Shown in pieces: positions 1-7,847 of a DNA stretch of 51,622 nucleotides. The notes beneath the pieces were generated by a model. That model was not told the origin of the DNA. It did not search any database and saw only the letters and a list, made by a program, of their open reading frames with translations. The stretch is from JBGTBQ01 sp041749275 (GTDB lineage Bacteria > Acidobacteriota > Blastocatellia > Pyrinomonadales > Pyrinomonadaceae): NCBI GenBank assembly GCA_041749275.1, contig JBGTBQ010000458.1:1-51622 (forward strand), given 5' to 3'. The first letter of the stretch is position 1. Each line of letters begins with the position of its first letter. The position numbers and the translations under genes are program-made.

Positions 1-351
<351 letters not shown>

Positions 352-409
352 TCCAGTCGCGTCAGAGGGCTGGTGAGTTACTGAGGAGATACTGAGCAAA
401 GAAACCTAA

Positions 410-429
410 GTATCCCTTGGAAGGGATAC
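410..429. other. Small perfect hairpin upstream of membrane protein gene
   Basis: Nine-base arms GTATCCCTT and AAGGGATAC enclose a GG loop. There is no T-run after it, so it is not a clear intrinsic terminator. It lies between the TonB-domain gene and the ribosome binding site of the next small gene, and could protect an RNA 3' end or act in the leader of the small gene. Confidence 0.4.
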
Positions 430-451
430 CTCTATCTTGCGGAGGATAGCC

Positions 452-721
452 ATGGCGAAGGATGGCCTACATCAAGTGAGTAATGATCCTGTTAAAGGCA
501 GTAAACCGACTGCACGCTCATCTAAGGAAACGGCGAATGCCAGCAAGCACATTCTCGCCTCCATTGTCGTCGTCGTGTGCTTGGTGATCGTCCCAATCTT
601 CATTCACCCCGACTTGACCAAGATCAAACACGGCATCATCGAGATGGCCGCCACGATGTCGCTCTTGATCTTAATTGTCAAGATATTGGTCGTCGAGTGG
701 AATCAGTTTAATAGAAATTAG
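452..721 (+). CDS. Small hypothetical membrane protein (89 aa)
   Basis: I do not recognise the family. The ATG at 452 is chosen because GGAGG at 441-445 sits 6 bases before it; an upstream in-frame TTG at 437 would overlap that site. A polar 30-residue N-terminus is followed by two hydrophobic segments, about residues 33-52 (ILASIVVVVCLVIVPIFI) and 63-82 (MAATMSLLILIVKILVV), separated by a short charged loop HPDLTKIKHG. This suggests a two-pass inner-membrane protein. It stands alone, followed by an intrinsic terminator at 757-798. No function can be inferred. Confidence 0.6.
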   Translation: MAKDGLHQVSNDPVKGSKPTARSSKETANASKHILASIVVVVCLVIVPIFIHPDLTKIKHGIIEMAATMSLLILIVKILVVEWNQFNRN

Positions 722-756
722 TAGCGTAGCTTGTCTTTCCCGTAACTGGAGTTAAG

Positions 757-798
757 AGACCGTGCAGATTCGTTAAGCGAATTCGAGCACGGTCTTTT
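757..798 (+). terminator. Intrinsic terminator after small membrane protein gene
   Basis: Arms AGACCGTGC (757-765) and GCACGGTCT (787-795) pair perfectly, with an inner stem ATTCG/CGAAT (768-772, 778-782) and a TTTT tract at 795-798. Confidence 0.75.
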
Positions 799-921
799 CA
801 CATCATATCGGTCAAGGCGTGCTCATAGTGTCATCAAGCACGTTGTCACAAAGTGACCAATACACCGCCTCGTTATATACTTGCCCGGCAAAGAGCACAC
901 CCCGACAAAGAGGAAACGCCA

Positions 922-2154
922 GTGGCCGACACGCAAGCCGCACCGGTCAACATCGTCTGCGTCGCCAGTTTTTACAAAGGCATCGAGTTCCTGCGCGCGT
1001 GCAAACAGCAGGGCGCGCATGTCGAGTTGATAACGCGGAGCAAGGCGTTGCAAGAGAACTGGCCGCGCGAAGACCTCGATGACATCATCTCCATTCCGGA
1101 TGACGCCGGCGCGGATGTGATCCTCCACGTCGTGGCGGAACTCGCGCGCCGGCGCCGACTCCACGCCGTCGTGGCGCTCGAAGAGTTCGACGTGATTAAC
1201 ACGGCCCTTGTCCGCGAGCACCTCATGCTGCCGGGGATGGACGCGACGACGGCGCGCAAGTTCCGCGATAAGCTGACGATGCGCGTCGTGGCCCGCGATT
1301 CCGGCATCCGCGTCCCGGACTTCGTGCACGCGCTCAACTACGAAGAGGTGGGCACGTTCATGGGTCGCGTCCCGCCCCCGTGGGTCTTGAAACCGCGGTC
1401 TGACGTATCGTCCGCCGGGATCAAAAAGCTCGACGAAGCCGAGCAGGTGTGGCGCGCGTTGGACGAGCTTGACGCGCGCGAGGCGCTGCACGAAAAGTCG
1501 CCTTATTATTTGCTTGAGCGCTACGTGCCCGGCGAAGTCTTTCACGTGGATTCGCTGGTCGAGGAGGGGAAGGTTGTCTTCGCCGGTGCGAGTCGCTATG
1601 GGCGCCCGCCGATGGACGTGATGCATGGCGGCGGCGTCTTCACTTCCTACACGGTCGAGTACGAATCGAAGGAGCGCGCCGAACTGATGAAAGCCAATCA
1701 GAAGTTGCTCAGGAGTCTCGGACTTGAGCACGGCGCGGCGCACGCGGAGTTCATCAAAGGGGCGGAGGACGGGCACTTGTATTTTCTCGAAGTGGCGGCC
1801 CGCGTCGGCGGGGCGTACATCGCGGAGACGCTTGAGGCCGCGAGCGGCGTCAACCTCTGGCGCGAGTGGGCGCGCGCCGAAATCGCCCGCGCCGCCGGCA
1901 TTCGCCGAGAAGTGTCTGAGACGCGGCGCGACTATAGCGGCATCGCGCTCACGCTCGCACGGCAGGAGCGCCCCGATACGTCAGGGTATGACGACCCGGA
2001 GATCGTCTATCGCGTTGACAAACAGCACCACGTCGGGCTGGTCGTTCGCGCGTCGAAACTTGAACGTGTGCGCGAGCTGCTCGGCCAGTACGCCGAACGC
2101 TTCGGCACGGACTTCTGTGCGGTCGCGCCGCCACCGGAAAGGCTCGGACGCTGA
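922..2154 (+). CDS. ATP-grasp domain ligase
   Basis: A 410-residue ATP-grasp protein. The GTG at 922 is preferred because AGAGGA lies 7 bases upstream; an in-frame ATG at 853 would add 23 residues without a good site. The N-terminal third is a preATP-grasp fold (VNIVCVASFYKGIEFLRAC), then comes the ATP-binding core: ARKFRDKLTMRVVARDSGIRVPDF, WVLKPRSDVSSAGIKKL, YYLLERYVPGEVFHVDS, and the metal-binding end FLEVAARVGGAYI. Such enzymes join a carboxylate, via acyl phosphate, to an amine or thiol; the substrate is not evident. It is followed after 34 bases by an S9 peptidase gene in the same direction, so the two are probably co-transcribed. Two further ATP-grasp paralogues lie at 33177-35726. Confidence 0.85.
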   Translation: MADTQAAPVNIVCVASFYKGIEFLRACKQQGAHVELITRSKALQENWPREDLDDIISIPDDAGADVILHVVAELARRRRLHAVVALEEFDVINTALVREHLMLPGMDATTARKFRDKLTMRVVARDSGIRVPDFVHALNYEEVGTFMGRVPPPWVLKPRSDVSSAGIKKLDEAEQVWRALDELDAREALHEKSPYYLLERYVPGEVFHVDSLVEEGKVVFAGASRYGRPPMDVMHGGGVFTSYTVEYESKERAELMKANQKLLRSLGLEHGAAHAEFIKGAEDGHLYFLEVAARVGGAYIAETLEAASGVNLWREWARAEIARAAGIRREVSETRRDYSGIALTLARQERPDTSGYDDPEIVYRVDKQHHVGLVVRASKLERVRELLGQYAERFGTDFCAVAPPPERLGR

Positions 2155-2188
2155 ACCGCAACGTCGAACTCAACCATGGGAGAATCTA

Positions 2189-4132
2189 ATGAGTGAAAAG
2201 AAGGAAGCCCCTTACGGTTCCTGGAAATCGCCGATCACCTCGGACCTCATCGTCACGGCGACCGTCGGTCTCGGCCAGCTCGCGCTCGACGGCGACGATA
2301 TTTACTGGCTTGAGTTGCGACCCTCCGAGGGTGGTCGCAACTGTCTCGTCCGGCGCACGCCGGATGGCCGGACAGCGGACATGACCCCGGCGGATTTTAA
2401 CGTCCGCACGCGCGTACACGAGTACGGCGGCGGTGACTTCATCGTCCGACGCGGGACGGTCTACTTCTCGAACTTCAAAGACCAGCGCCTTTATCGGCAG
2501 GAAGCCGGCTCCGCGCCGCGACCCATCACGCCGGAGAAAAACTACCGTTTCAGCGACAGCGTTTTCGACGAGCGGCGGAACCGTCTGATCGTCGTCCGCG
2601 AAGACCACACCGTCGAAGGCAAGGAAGAGACGAATTCGATTGTCGCGCTCGATACCGGCGGAGGGATGAACGAGGAGGGCGGGCGCGTGTTGGTTTCGGG
2701 CAACGATTTTTACGCCGCGCCGCGCCTCAGTCCCGACGGGTCGCGGCTCGCGTGGCAGACGTGGAACCACCCGAACATGCCGTGGGACGGGTGTGAGTTG
2801 TGGGTGGCGGAGTTGAAGGATGATGGCTTGCCCGGTGAAGCTCGACTCGTCGCGGGCGGCGCGGAGGAATCAATCTTTCAACCGGAGTGGTCGCCCGACG
2901 GCACGCTCTACTTCGTCTCCGACCGTAGCAACTGGTGGAATCTGTACCGGCTGAACGCGGAGGGCGCGGTCGAGCCGGTGTGCGAGAAGGAAGCGGAGTT
3001 CGGCACGGCGCAATGGGGCTTTGCCATGTCAACTTATTCGTTCGCCTCCGCCGAACGAATCGTCTGCGCTTACAACGAGAAAGGAAGCTGGCGTCTCGGA
3101 AGCCTCGACTCGCGGACTAAAAGTCTCAAACAGATTGAGACTCCTTACACCGAAATCTCTTACGTCAAAGCGTCGGGGAATCGTCTTGTCTTTCGTGGTG
3201 GGGCGCCGACAAAACGGTTGGCGATTGTCGAGCTTGATCTCTCGACCAGCGAGCAGCATGTCCTGCGCCACGTGAGTGAAGTTGTCATTGACGAAAGCTA
3301 CTTGTCGGCTCCACGGGCGATAGAGTTTCCCACCGAGAACGGCCTGACCGCGCACGCTTTCTTCTACCCGCCGCGCAACCGCGACTTCGCCGCGCCGGAG
3401 GGCGAGCGCCCGCCCCTCATCGTGAGGTGTCACGGCGGCCCGACCGCCGCGACGAGCACGACCCTCCGCCTCGATATGCAATACTGGACGAGCCGCGGCA
3501 TCGCCGTCCTCGACGTGAACTATGGCGGGAGCACCGGCTACGGGCGTGAGTATCGCAAGCGTCTGAACGAGCAGTGGGGTGTGGTTGATGTGGATGACTG
3601 TGTGAACGGCGCGCGCTACCTGATCGAGCGTGGCGAGGTTGACGGCGAGCGCTGCGTCATCATGGGCGGGAGCGCGGGTGGGTACACGACCTTGAACGCG
3701 CTGACCTTCCGCGACCTCTTCAAGGCAGGCGCGAGCCATTTCGGCATCAGCGACCTCACGGTCTTTGTCGGCGACACGCACAAGTTCGAGTCGCGCTACC
3801 TCGACCGCCTCATCGGCCCCTATCCGGAGCGCGCCGACCTCTATTTCGAGCGCTCGTCCATCAACTTCACCGACCGGCTCTCGTGCCCCATCATTTTCTT
3901 TCAGGGGCTTGAAGATAAGGTCGTGCCGCCGAATCAGGCTGAACTGATGGTCGAGGCGCTCAGAAGGAAGAATCTGCCCGTGGCCTACATCCCCTTCGAG
4001 GGTGAGCAGCATGGCTTTCGCAAGGCCGAGAACATCAAGCGCGCGCTCGAAGGCGAGCTGTATTTTTATTCGCGCGTCTTCGGATTTCCGCTGGCTGACG
4101 AGATTGAGCCGGTGGAGATTGAAAACCTATAG
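2189..4132 (+). CDS. S9 family peptidase (prolyl oligopeptidase / acylaminoacyl-peptidase type)
   Basis: A 647-residue serine peptidase with an N-terminal seven-bladed beta-propeller region (about 1-390; TolB-like motifs such as SPDGSRLAWQTWNHPNMPWDG and PEWSPDGTLYFVSD) and a C-terminal alpha/beta-hydrolase domain. The catalytic serine is Ser495 in GGSAGGY, with Asp576 in GLEDKVVPP and His608 in GEQHGF completing the triad. The ATG at 2189 has GGGAGA 5 bases upstream; the open frame reaches further up only because it overlaps the ATP-grasp gene. No signal peptide is visible, so it is probably cytoplasmic, cleaving short or N-blocked peptides. Its place behind an ATP-grasp ligase gene suggests peptide turnover or processing of a ligated product, but that is only inference. 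Confidence 0.93.
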   Translation: MSEKKEAPYGSWKSPITSDLIVTATVGLGQLALDGDDIYWLELRPSEGGRNCLVRRTPDGRTADMTPADFNVRTRVHEYGGGDFIVRRGTVYFSNFKDQRLYRQEAGSAPRPITPEKNYRFSDSVFDERRNRLIVVREDHTVEGKEETNSIVALDTGGGMNEEGGRVLVSGNDFYAAPRLSPDGSRLAWQTWNHPNMPWDGCELWVAELKDDGLPGEARLVAGGAEESIFQPEWSPDGTLYFVSDRSNWWNLYRLNAEGAVEPVCEKEAEFGTAQWGFAMSTYSFASAERIVCAYNEKGSWRLGSLDSRTKSLKQIETPYTEISYVKASGNRLVFRGGAPTKRLAIVELDLSTSEQHVLRHVSEVVIDESYLSAPRAIEFPTENGLTAHAFFYPPRNRDFAAPEGERPPLIVRCHGGPTAATSTTLRLDMQYWTSRGIAVLDVNYGGSTGYGREYRKRLNEQWGVVDVDDCVNGARYLIERGEVDGERCVIMGGSAGGYTTLNALTFRDLFKAGASHFGISDLTVFVGDTHKFESRYLDRLIGPYPERADLYFERSSINFTDRLSCPIIFFQGLEDKVVPPNQAELMVEALRRKNLPVAYIPFEGEQHGFRKAENIKRALEGELYFYSRVFGFPLADEIEPVEIENL

Positions 4133-4139
4133 CGATTTG

Positions 4140-4159
4140 CGATTGGGTGCACCCAATCG
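4140..4159. repeat. 20-bp perfect palindrome
   Basis: The bases from 4140 to 4159 equal their own reverse complement around a central GTGCAC. It follows the S9 peptidase stop codon by 7 bases. There is no loop and no T-tract, so a protein-binding site or a remnant of a repeat end is as likely as a terminator. Confidence 0.4.
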
Positions 4160-4195
4160 GCCATCGTTTAGATCGGTTTTCACTTGCGTGTATGG

Positions 4196-4267
4196 GTCAG
4201 TACCGCCTGCGGTAGCGGGCGGGTGGTTGCCACGCCAGACCCGCCCGCTACCGCAGGCGGTACTGAC
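4196..4267. repeat. REP-like palindrome, family A (29-bp arms)
   Basis: Arms 4196-4224 and 4239-4267 are perfectly complementary; the core reads CTGCGGTAGCGGGCGGGT. A second copy, with its flanks partly conserved (TGTAYGGGTCAG before it, AAACCGATCTA after it), is at 10603-10676. The matching flanks show that the unit is longer than the hairpin. Confidence 0.8.
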
Positions 4268-4303
4268 AAAGCCGCGATCCATACACTCGATTGCAAACCG
4301 ATC

Positions 4304-4328
4304 TAGAGGCGGGCATTGCCCGCCTCTA
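4304..4328. repeat. REP-like palindrome, family B, short copy
   Basis: Arms TAGAGGCGGGCA and TGCCCGCCTCTA with a one-base loop. The same TAGAGGCGGGC/GCCCGCCTCTAAACGGT sequences build the larger palindromes at 26298-26371 and 38734-38802. It lies 37 bases after the family A copy, next to the shared AAACCGATCTA word. Confidence 0.75.
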
Positions 4329-4363
4329 AACGGTCGCATCCAAATGCAAGCTGCTATATAAGA

Positions 4364-4404
4364 AAAACGGAAGCGCGGGGATTGATTCCCCGCGCTTCCG
4401 TTTT
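4364..4404 (-). terminator. Intrinsic terminator of rpsU
   Basis: Perfect 17-bp arms 4364-4380 and 4388-4404 with loop ATTGATT; on the minus strand the stem ends in a T-run (complement of 4363-4367). It lies 19 bases past the rpsU stop codon and, having A/T tracts on both sides, could also stop plus-strand transcripts. Confidence 0.85.
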
Positions 4405-4423
4405 GTCAGACGCTTTGTATGCT

Positions 4424-4636
4424 TTAGTTGCGCGGGCGCATCGGGCGCGGCGGACGCGCCTTGCGCTTGTTGCGCTTACGCGCGAGCGCCGACTTGAGTT
4501 TGGCCTTCTGGCCGCGCGACATGAAAAAGGCGTGCTTCTTCGCGTCCTTGATGATCTCCTCGGACATCACCTTGCGCTTGAAGCGCCGAAGGGCGCTCTC
4601 GATTGATTCGCCCTGATTGACCGACACCGTTGCCAT
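4424..4636 (-). CDS. rpsU: 30S ribosomal protein S21 (bS21)
   Basis: A 70-residue, strongly basic protein of normal bS21 length. It begins MATVSVNQGESIESALRRFKR, the hallmark start of the family, continues with KDAKKHAFFMSRGQKAKLK and ends in an arginine-rich tail (RPPRPMRPRN). bS21 sits on the platform of the small ribosomal subunit near the anti-Shine-Dalgarno and assists initiation. The gene stands alone here, without dnaG or rpoD next to it, and has its own strong terminator. The 254 bases upstream (4637-4890) hold no gene that I can support and should contain its promoter; I could not fix a -35/-10 pair. Confidence 0.95.
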   Translation of the reverse strand: MATVSVNQGESIESALRRFKRKVMSEEIIKDAKKHAFFMSRGQKAKLKSALARKRNKRKARPPRPMRPRN

Positions 4637-4890
4637 TCGATCTTCTCCAAATTGAATATCACTGAAAACTCGCGGGACGCTAGTGTCTCCGCGAAAAGTA
4701 CAGGTTTCGTTGTTGTAGTTCTAAATTACTGTTGCGATATTAGGGCAACACCTGCCTCTCACTTCCAATCTACGCTCAGAGAGCAACCGCTATTGTGCCA
4801 ACCTCAAACGGACATGGCAAGCGCGCAAAAGCGGCTCGACGAAGAAAACCCTTCAATCACGTCGCGCCTTCCGCTCCACGTCGGGCCACA

Positions 4891-5907
4891 CTAGCGCGAC
4901 GGTGGAAGCGCGGGGTTCGTCAAAATAATGAAATCGCCAAGCTTGGCGTGCCTGTCCGCGTCGAAAGAGGGGAAGCCTTCGTCCCGAATAATCGTCACGA
5001 CGAGAATGCGTGTCTTGGGTCGGGTTTGTTTGATGTGTTCGGGCACGCCGAGGCGCTCTTCGCTGTGAAATTTTCCATTGACGTGAACGATCAGCGCATT
5101 CGGTTTGTGTCTGAATTGCTCCGTGATTGCGTGTGCCATCGTCGCATCGCGCAGCGTCTGGGCGTCGAGAAGATGCAACGCGCCGTGCGGGTTGTTGGGC
5201 GTTTGCGCCGGAGCATGAGGCGAGGGCGTGGTTGCGGGCGTCGGAGACTGTGCAGGCACGGGCGGCCCCGCCGCATCTCCCATAAACAGCTTGAACTTTG
5301 CGGCGTAGAGTTCGGAAGCGGCGCGGAAGGGAAGTGGCGGCAGCCACGCTTTCGCCTCTTTTGAGAGGTCATTCAGGGACGCCGGGCCGCGGCTTGAAAC
5401 GCGCGAGACGTAACGCGCGGGCGCGTTGGCGGCGATGATGGGGAGCTTGTTTTCTCTCGCGTACTCGACGAGCGGGCGGTAATCCGTCGGGTAATTCGCC
5501 CAGGGGCGGCTGCTTAATAAATAATGGCGTTCGGAGATGAGGCCAGCGAGGTATTCGTCAACCACGATCTGCACGTCGCGCTCGAACATTTCCAGAGAGA
5601 GCGCGACCGGGCGCCCTTTCCCTTGCGCGTCGAGTCCGTGACGCTGGTTTGCGCGGCGCAGCAGTTCCGCTTCGAGCAGGTGCGCGATGGGGTCGTCGTG
5701 CGCCTCGCCGACGAGGACAACATCCACCCCGCCGAACGCCTCGACGATCTCCTGAATCGTGGCCTGTTTCCCGCTGGTATCGAAAGCGCGGTAGTGCGCG
5801 GCGGGGGTGTCGGCCCCGGCGGACTCTTGTGCAAGATTGAGTTGTGCCGTCTGAGACATGAGAAGTAGTATGCATGTGAAGCGGCGCAAACCTTTTGGCG
5901 TAAACAT
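4891..5907 (-). CDS. ChaN-like (DUF399) haem/iron-binding family protein
   Basis: A 338-residue protein with a hydrophobic leader (residues 8-27, RRFTCILLLMSQTAQLNLAQ), probably exported, though no lipobox cysteine is evident. The ChaN signature is clear: VVLVGEAHDDPIAHLLEAELL near residues 63-83, then ALSLEMFERDVQIVVDEYL, YPTDYRPLVEYARENKLPIIAANAPARYV, and a late MAHAITE ... ALIVHVNGKFHSE segment carrying the second conserved histidine. ChaN of Campylobacter binds haem iron at the dimer interface. A low-complexity insertion rich in P, A and T (AGPPVPAQSPTPATTPSPHAPAQTP) lies at about 216-240. It is divergent from the exonuclease gene at 6054. Confidence 0.85.
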   Translation of the reverse strand: MFTPKGLRRFTCILLLMSQTAQLNLAQESAGADTPAAHYRAFDTSGKQATIQEIVEAFGGVDVVLVGEAHDDPIAHLLEAELLRRANQRHGLDAQGKGRPVALSLEMFERDVQIVVDEYLAGLISERHYLLSSRPWANYPTDYRPLVEYARENKLPIIAANAPARYVSRVSSRGPASLNDLSKEAKAWLPPLPFRAASELYAAKFKLFMGDAAGPPVPAQSPTPATTPSPHAPAQTPNNPHGALHLLDAQTLRDATMAHAITEQFRHKPNALIVHVNGKFHSEERLGVPEHIKQTRPKTRILVVTIIRDEGFPSFDADRHAKLGDFIILTNPALPPSR

Positions 5908-6053
5908 GCCCGACTTTTAGCACGTCGGAAGGTCGAGGGCAACCATCGGGTCGCCTGCTCACCGGCGAGCCTGTTCCGAGAAAATTGAAGAAGGGGCGGC
6001 GAGCTTGCGTCATAATTTAACAGGCTTATTCCGTGGTTGTGAGGAGGACGAAG

Positions 6054-6641
6054 GTGGCGGAGATTTATGTTAGTACGGATGTGGAAACCGATGGCCCTGT
6101 ACCGGGGGTTTACTCGCTGCTCAGTATCGGCTCGGCGGCTTATCTCGCGGACAAGACGCTGGTGAGCGGGTTCTCCGCAAACCTCGAAACGCTGCCCGGC
6201 GCAGTGGCGCACCCAGAGACGATGGCGTGGTGGGAGACGCAACCCGAAGCGTGGGAAGCGGGCCGCAAGGACGCGCAACCGCCGGAGCAGGTGATGCGTA
6301 ACTATTTGGGATGGCTGAAAGCGCTGCCCGGCACGCCCATCTTCGTCGCGTATCCCGCTGCCTTCGACTTTATGTTCGTCTGTTGGTATCTAACGCGCTT
6401 CACCGGCGAAAACCCTTTCGGCTGGTTCGCGCTCGACATCAAATCCTACGCCATGTCCATGCTCAAGATGGACTTCCTGCAAACCGTCAAACGCAACATG
6501 CCCCGCCACTGGTTCGACGACCTTCCGTACACGCACAAAGCGCTCGACGACGCCATGTCGCAGGGCGCGCTCTTCTGCAACATGCTGGCGGAACAGAGAC
6601 GCGGCGACGGAGTGAGCGGGCGAGCGGGCGAAAAGAAATAA
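6054..6641 (+). CDS. DEDDh-type 3'-5' exonuclease-like protein
   Basis: A 195-residue protein of the RNase T/DnaQ fold. GTG at 6054 is chosen because GAGGAGG at 6041-6047 lies 6 bases before it. Exonuclease motif I is seen as STDVETDGP (Asp9, Glu11), motif II as PAAFDFMFV, motif III as HKALDDAMSQG (His and Asp), so all metal-binding acidic residues of the DEDDh class appear present. Substrate (DNA, RNA or nucleotide-linked) cannot be told. The C-terminus runs into the intergenic space shared with the oppositely oriented AhpD-like gene; the two stop codons are only about 14 bases apart, a convergent pair. Confidence 0.82.
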   Translation: MAEIYVSTDVETDGPVPGVYSLLSIGSAAYLADKTLVSGFSANLETLPGAVAHPETMAWWETQPEAWEAGRKDAQPPEQVMRNYLGWLKALPGTPIFVAYPAAFDFMFVCWYLTRFTGENPFGWFALDIKSYAMSMLKMDFLQTVKRNMPRHWFDDLPYTHKALDDAMSQGALFCNMLAEQRRGDGVSGRAGEKK

Positions 6642-6655
6642 AGTTTTTCGCCCGC

Positions 6656-7231
6656 TCACTCCGTCACCTCATCTCGCCCGACGCCGAGCGCGTCGGCGAC
6701 GCGATTGATGTAGTTGAACCACGAGGCGAGGAGGGTGATTTGGAGGATGCCCCGGTCGTCGAAGCCCGCTGCTCGAAGTTTCTCATGGTCGCGCGGGGTG
6801 ATGCGCGTCGCGTCCTTTGTGATCTGCGCGGCATAGTCGAGCATGACGCGCTCCTGTTCGCTGAGGGACGCCTTCGTGTAGTCCGCCTGAAGAGCGCGAA
6901 CGAGGTCTTCGTCGAGGGTCACGCGACGCAGAAACTCTGCGTGGGACTCGATTCAATAATGACAGCGGTTCGTCGCCGAGACGACCGTCGTAATCATCTC
7001 GTGCTGGCGGCGCGTCAAGGGCAAGTTCGGCGACATCAATTCGCCGAAGGTGGCGAAGGCGTGATAGAGCGCGCCGGGAATCAGACTGTGCGAAGCGACG
7101 ATCTCGGAGGCGCCGTCGCCCACGGGATGGACGGGGCTAGCATACTCAGCGGGGTATAAATCCCGCTGTGCTTCCACGGCGCGGCGCAGTTCTTCGTCTG
7201 CTTCAAGCGGGACGGTGCGAATCCATGTCAT
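6656..7231 (-). CDS. AhpD-like peroxidase-related enzyme, candidate selenoprotein with in-frame TGA (Sec93)
   Basis: One frame of 191 codons from ATG at 7231 (AAAGG 9 bases upstream) to the stop at 6656-6658 is interrupted by a single TGA at 6953-6955. Upstream it reads MTWIRTVPLEADEELRRAV and ends NRCHY; downstream it continues IESHAEFLRRVTLDED to ALGVGRDEVTE, matching the carboxymuconolactone decarboxylase/uncharacterised peroxidase-related family to its usual end. The TGA occupies the second cysteine of CxxC. Spacing of Glu78, Cys90, position 93 and His97 equals Glu118-Cys130-Cys133-His137 of Mycobacterium AhpD, so the proton relay is kept. A SECIS-like hairpin follows. Read as selenocysteine it is a CxxU thiol/selenol peroxidase or reductase. 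The alternative is a point nonsense mutation (TGC to TGA) or sequencing error; proof needs selABCD in the genome. Confidence 0.8.
6926..6942 (-). promoter_or_regulatory. Bacterial SECIS-like hairpin inside the AhpD-like gene
   Basis: Reading the minus strand, 10 bases after TGA a perfect 7-bp stem ACGCAGA/TCTGCGT encloses the loop GTT (6933-6935). The loop begins 17 bases after the TGA and its first base is G. Known bacterial SECIS elements lie immediately downstream of UGA, with a small apical loop carrying a G near its 5' side, at roughly this distance. The assignment depends on the selenocysteine reading. Confidence 0.6.
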
Positions 7232-7289
7232 CGGTGTGTGCCTTTTCGTTGGAGAGGTTGAAGGGCCGAAACCCGGCGCGCATTATACA

Positions 7290-7820
7290 TCAGAAAGAGA
7301 TGCTGTAACTTGCGCCGGGATTCCGTCCGCGCTCCATGATGACGGAGAAGACGTGCCGCCCGCGCGTGTAGTTGACGAGCGGGTGGACGCGCACGCCGTC
7401 GAAGACGACGGTTGATGAGAAGCCCTTCTCGAAGTTGATGTTCAGACCGCCGATGGGGCGGAAGCGGTCTTCGTAAGTTCCATAGACGATGCCGGCGTAA
7501 GGCGCGACGGGCAATCCGGTCGCTTCTTTCAGGCTCTTGCTGACGGTCGCATAAAACGACTGGCCCGAAGGCGTCCCGATACGGTCGGAACTCGTGCCGA
7601 GGATGAGCGCCGGGCGGCGGCGCTTCTCGGTCAGGACGAGCAGGTTCGCCAGCGGACTCACTTTACCGGCGAGCGGGTTGTATTCGACGCCCGCCGTGAG
7701 GCGCGGATGAAACCTGTAGGTCAGCGTGTTGCGCCATCTCGCGCGCGGTATCTGATTGGCGATGACGCGGAAGCCCAGCGTCCAACGCCCCTCGTGTGGG
7801 TCTTGTTCTGCCCCGCTCAC
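7290..7820 (-). CDS. Hypothetical beta-barrel-like protein (176 aa)
   Basis: Not recognised. The GTG at 7820 is preceded by GGAGAGG at 8 bases, and the gene begins 27 bases after the TlpA-like gene, so translation with it is likely. The chain is rich in alternating aromatic/polar strands (RWTLGFRVIANQ, RWRNTLTYRFHPRLTAGVEYNP, LAPYAGIVYGTYEDRF-like repeats) and ends in SYSISF, a terminal phenylalanine as in outer-membrane beta-barrels. Against that, no signal peptide is visible at this start. It may be a truncated or unusually secreted barrel, or a soluble beta protein. Function unknown. Confidence 0.6.
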   Translation of the reverse strand: MSGAEQDPHEGRWTLGFRVIANQIPRARWRNTLTYRFHPRLTAGVEYNPLAGKVSPLANLLVLTEKRRRPALILGTSSDRIGTPSGQSFYATVSKSLKEATGLPVAPYAGIVYGTYEDRFRPIGGLNINFEKGFSSTVVFDGVRVHPLVNYTRGRHVFSVIMERGRNPGASYSISF

Positions 7821-7847
7821 GGCGCGGCCCTCTCCGGGTCAAAGCGG

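Noticed and set aside
843..857. TTGTCACAAAGTGAC as a shared regulator site with 15365-15378
   Set aside because: Only two sites, differing by an insertion; no -10 element at constant spacing. Kept only as a remark.
1724..2188. 155-residue N-terminal extension of the S9 peptidase
   Set aside because: The extension is Arg/Ser-rich out-of-frame translation of the ATP-grasp gene; the ATG at 2189 has an SD and the right family start.
6656..6922. Separate 88-residue gene starting with GTG after the TGA
   Set aside because: It is the in-frame continuation of the same protein; no SD precedes it and it would begin inside a conserved helix of the AhpD-like family.
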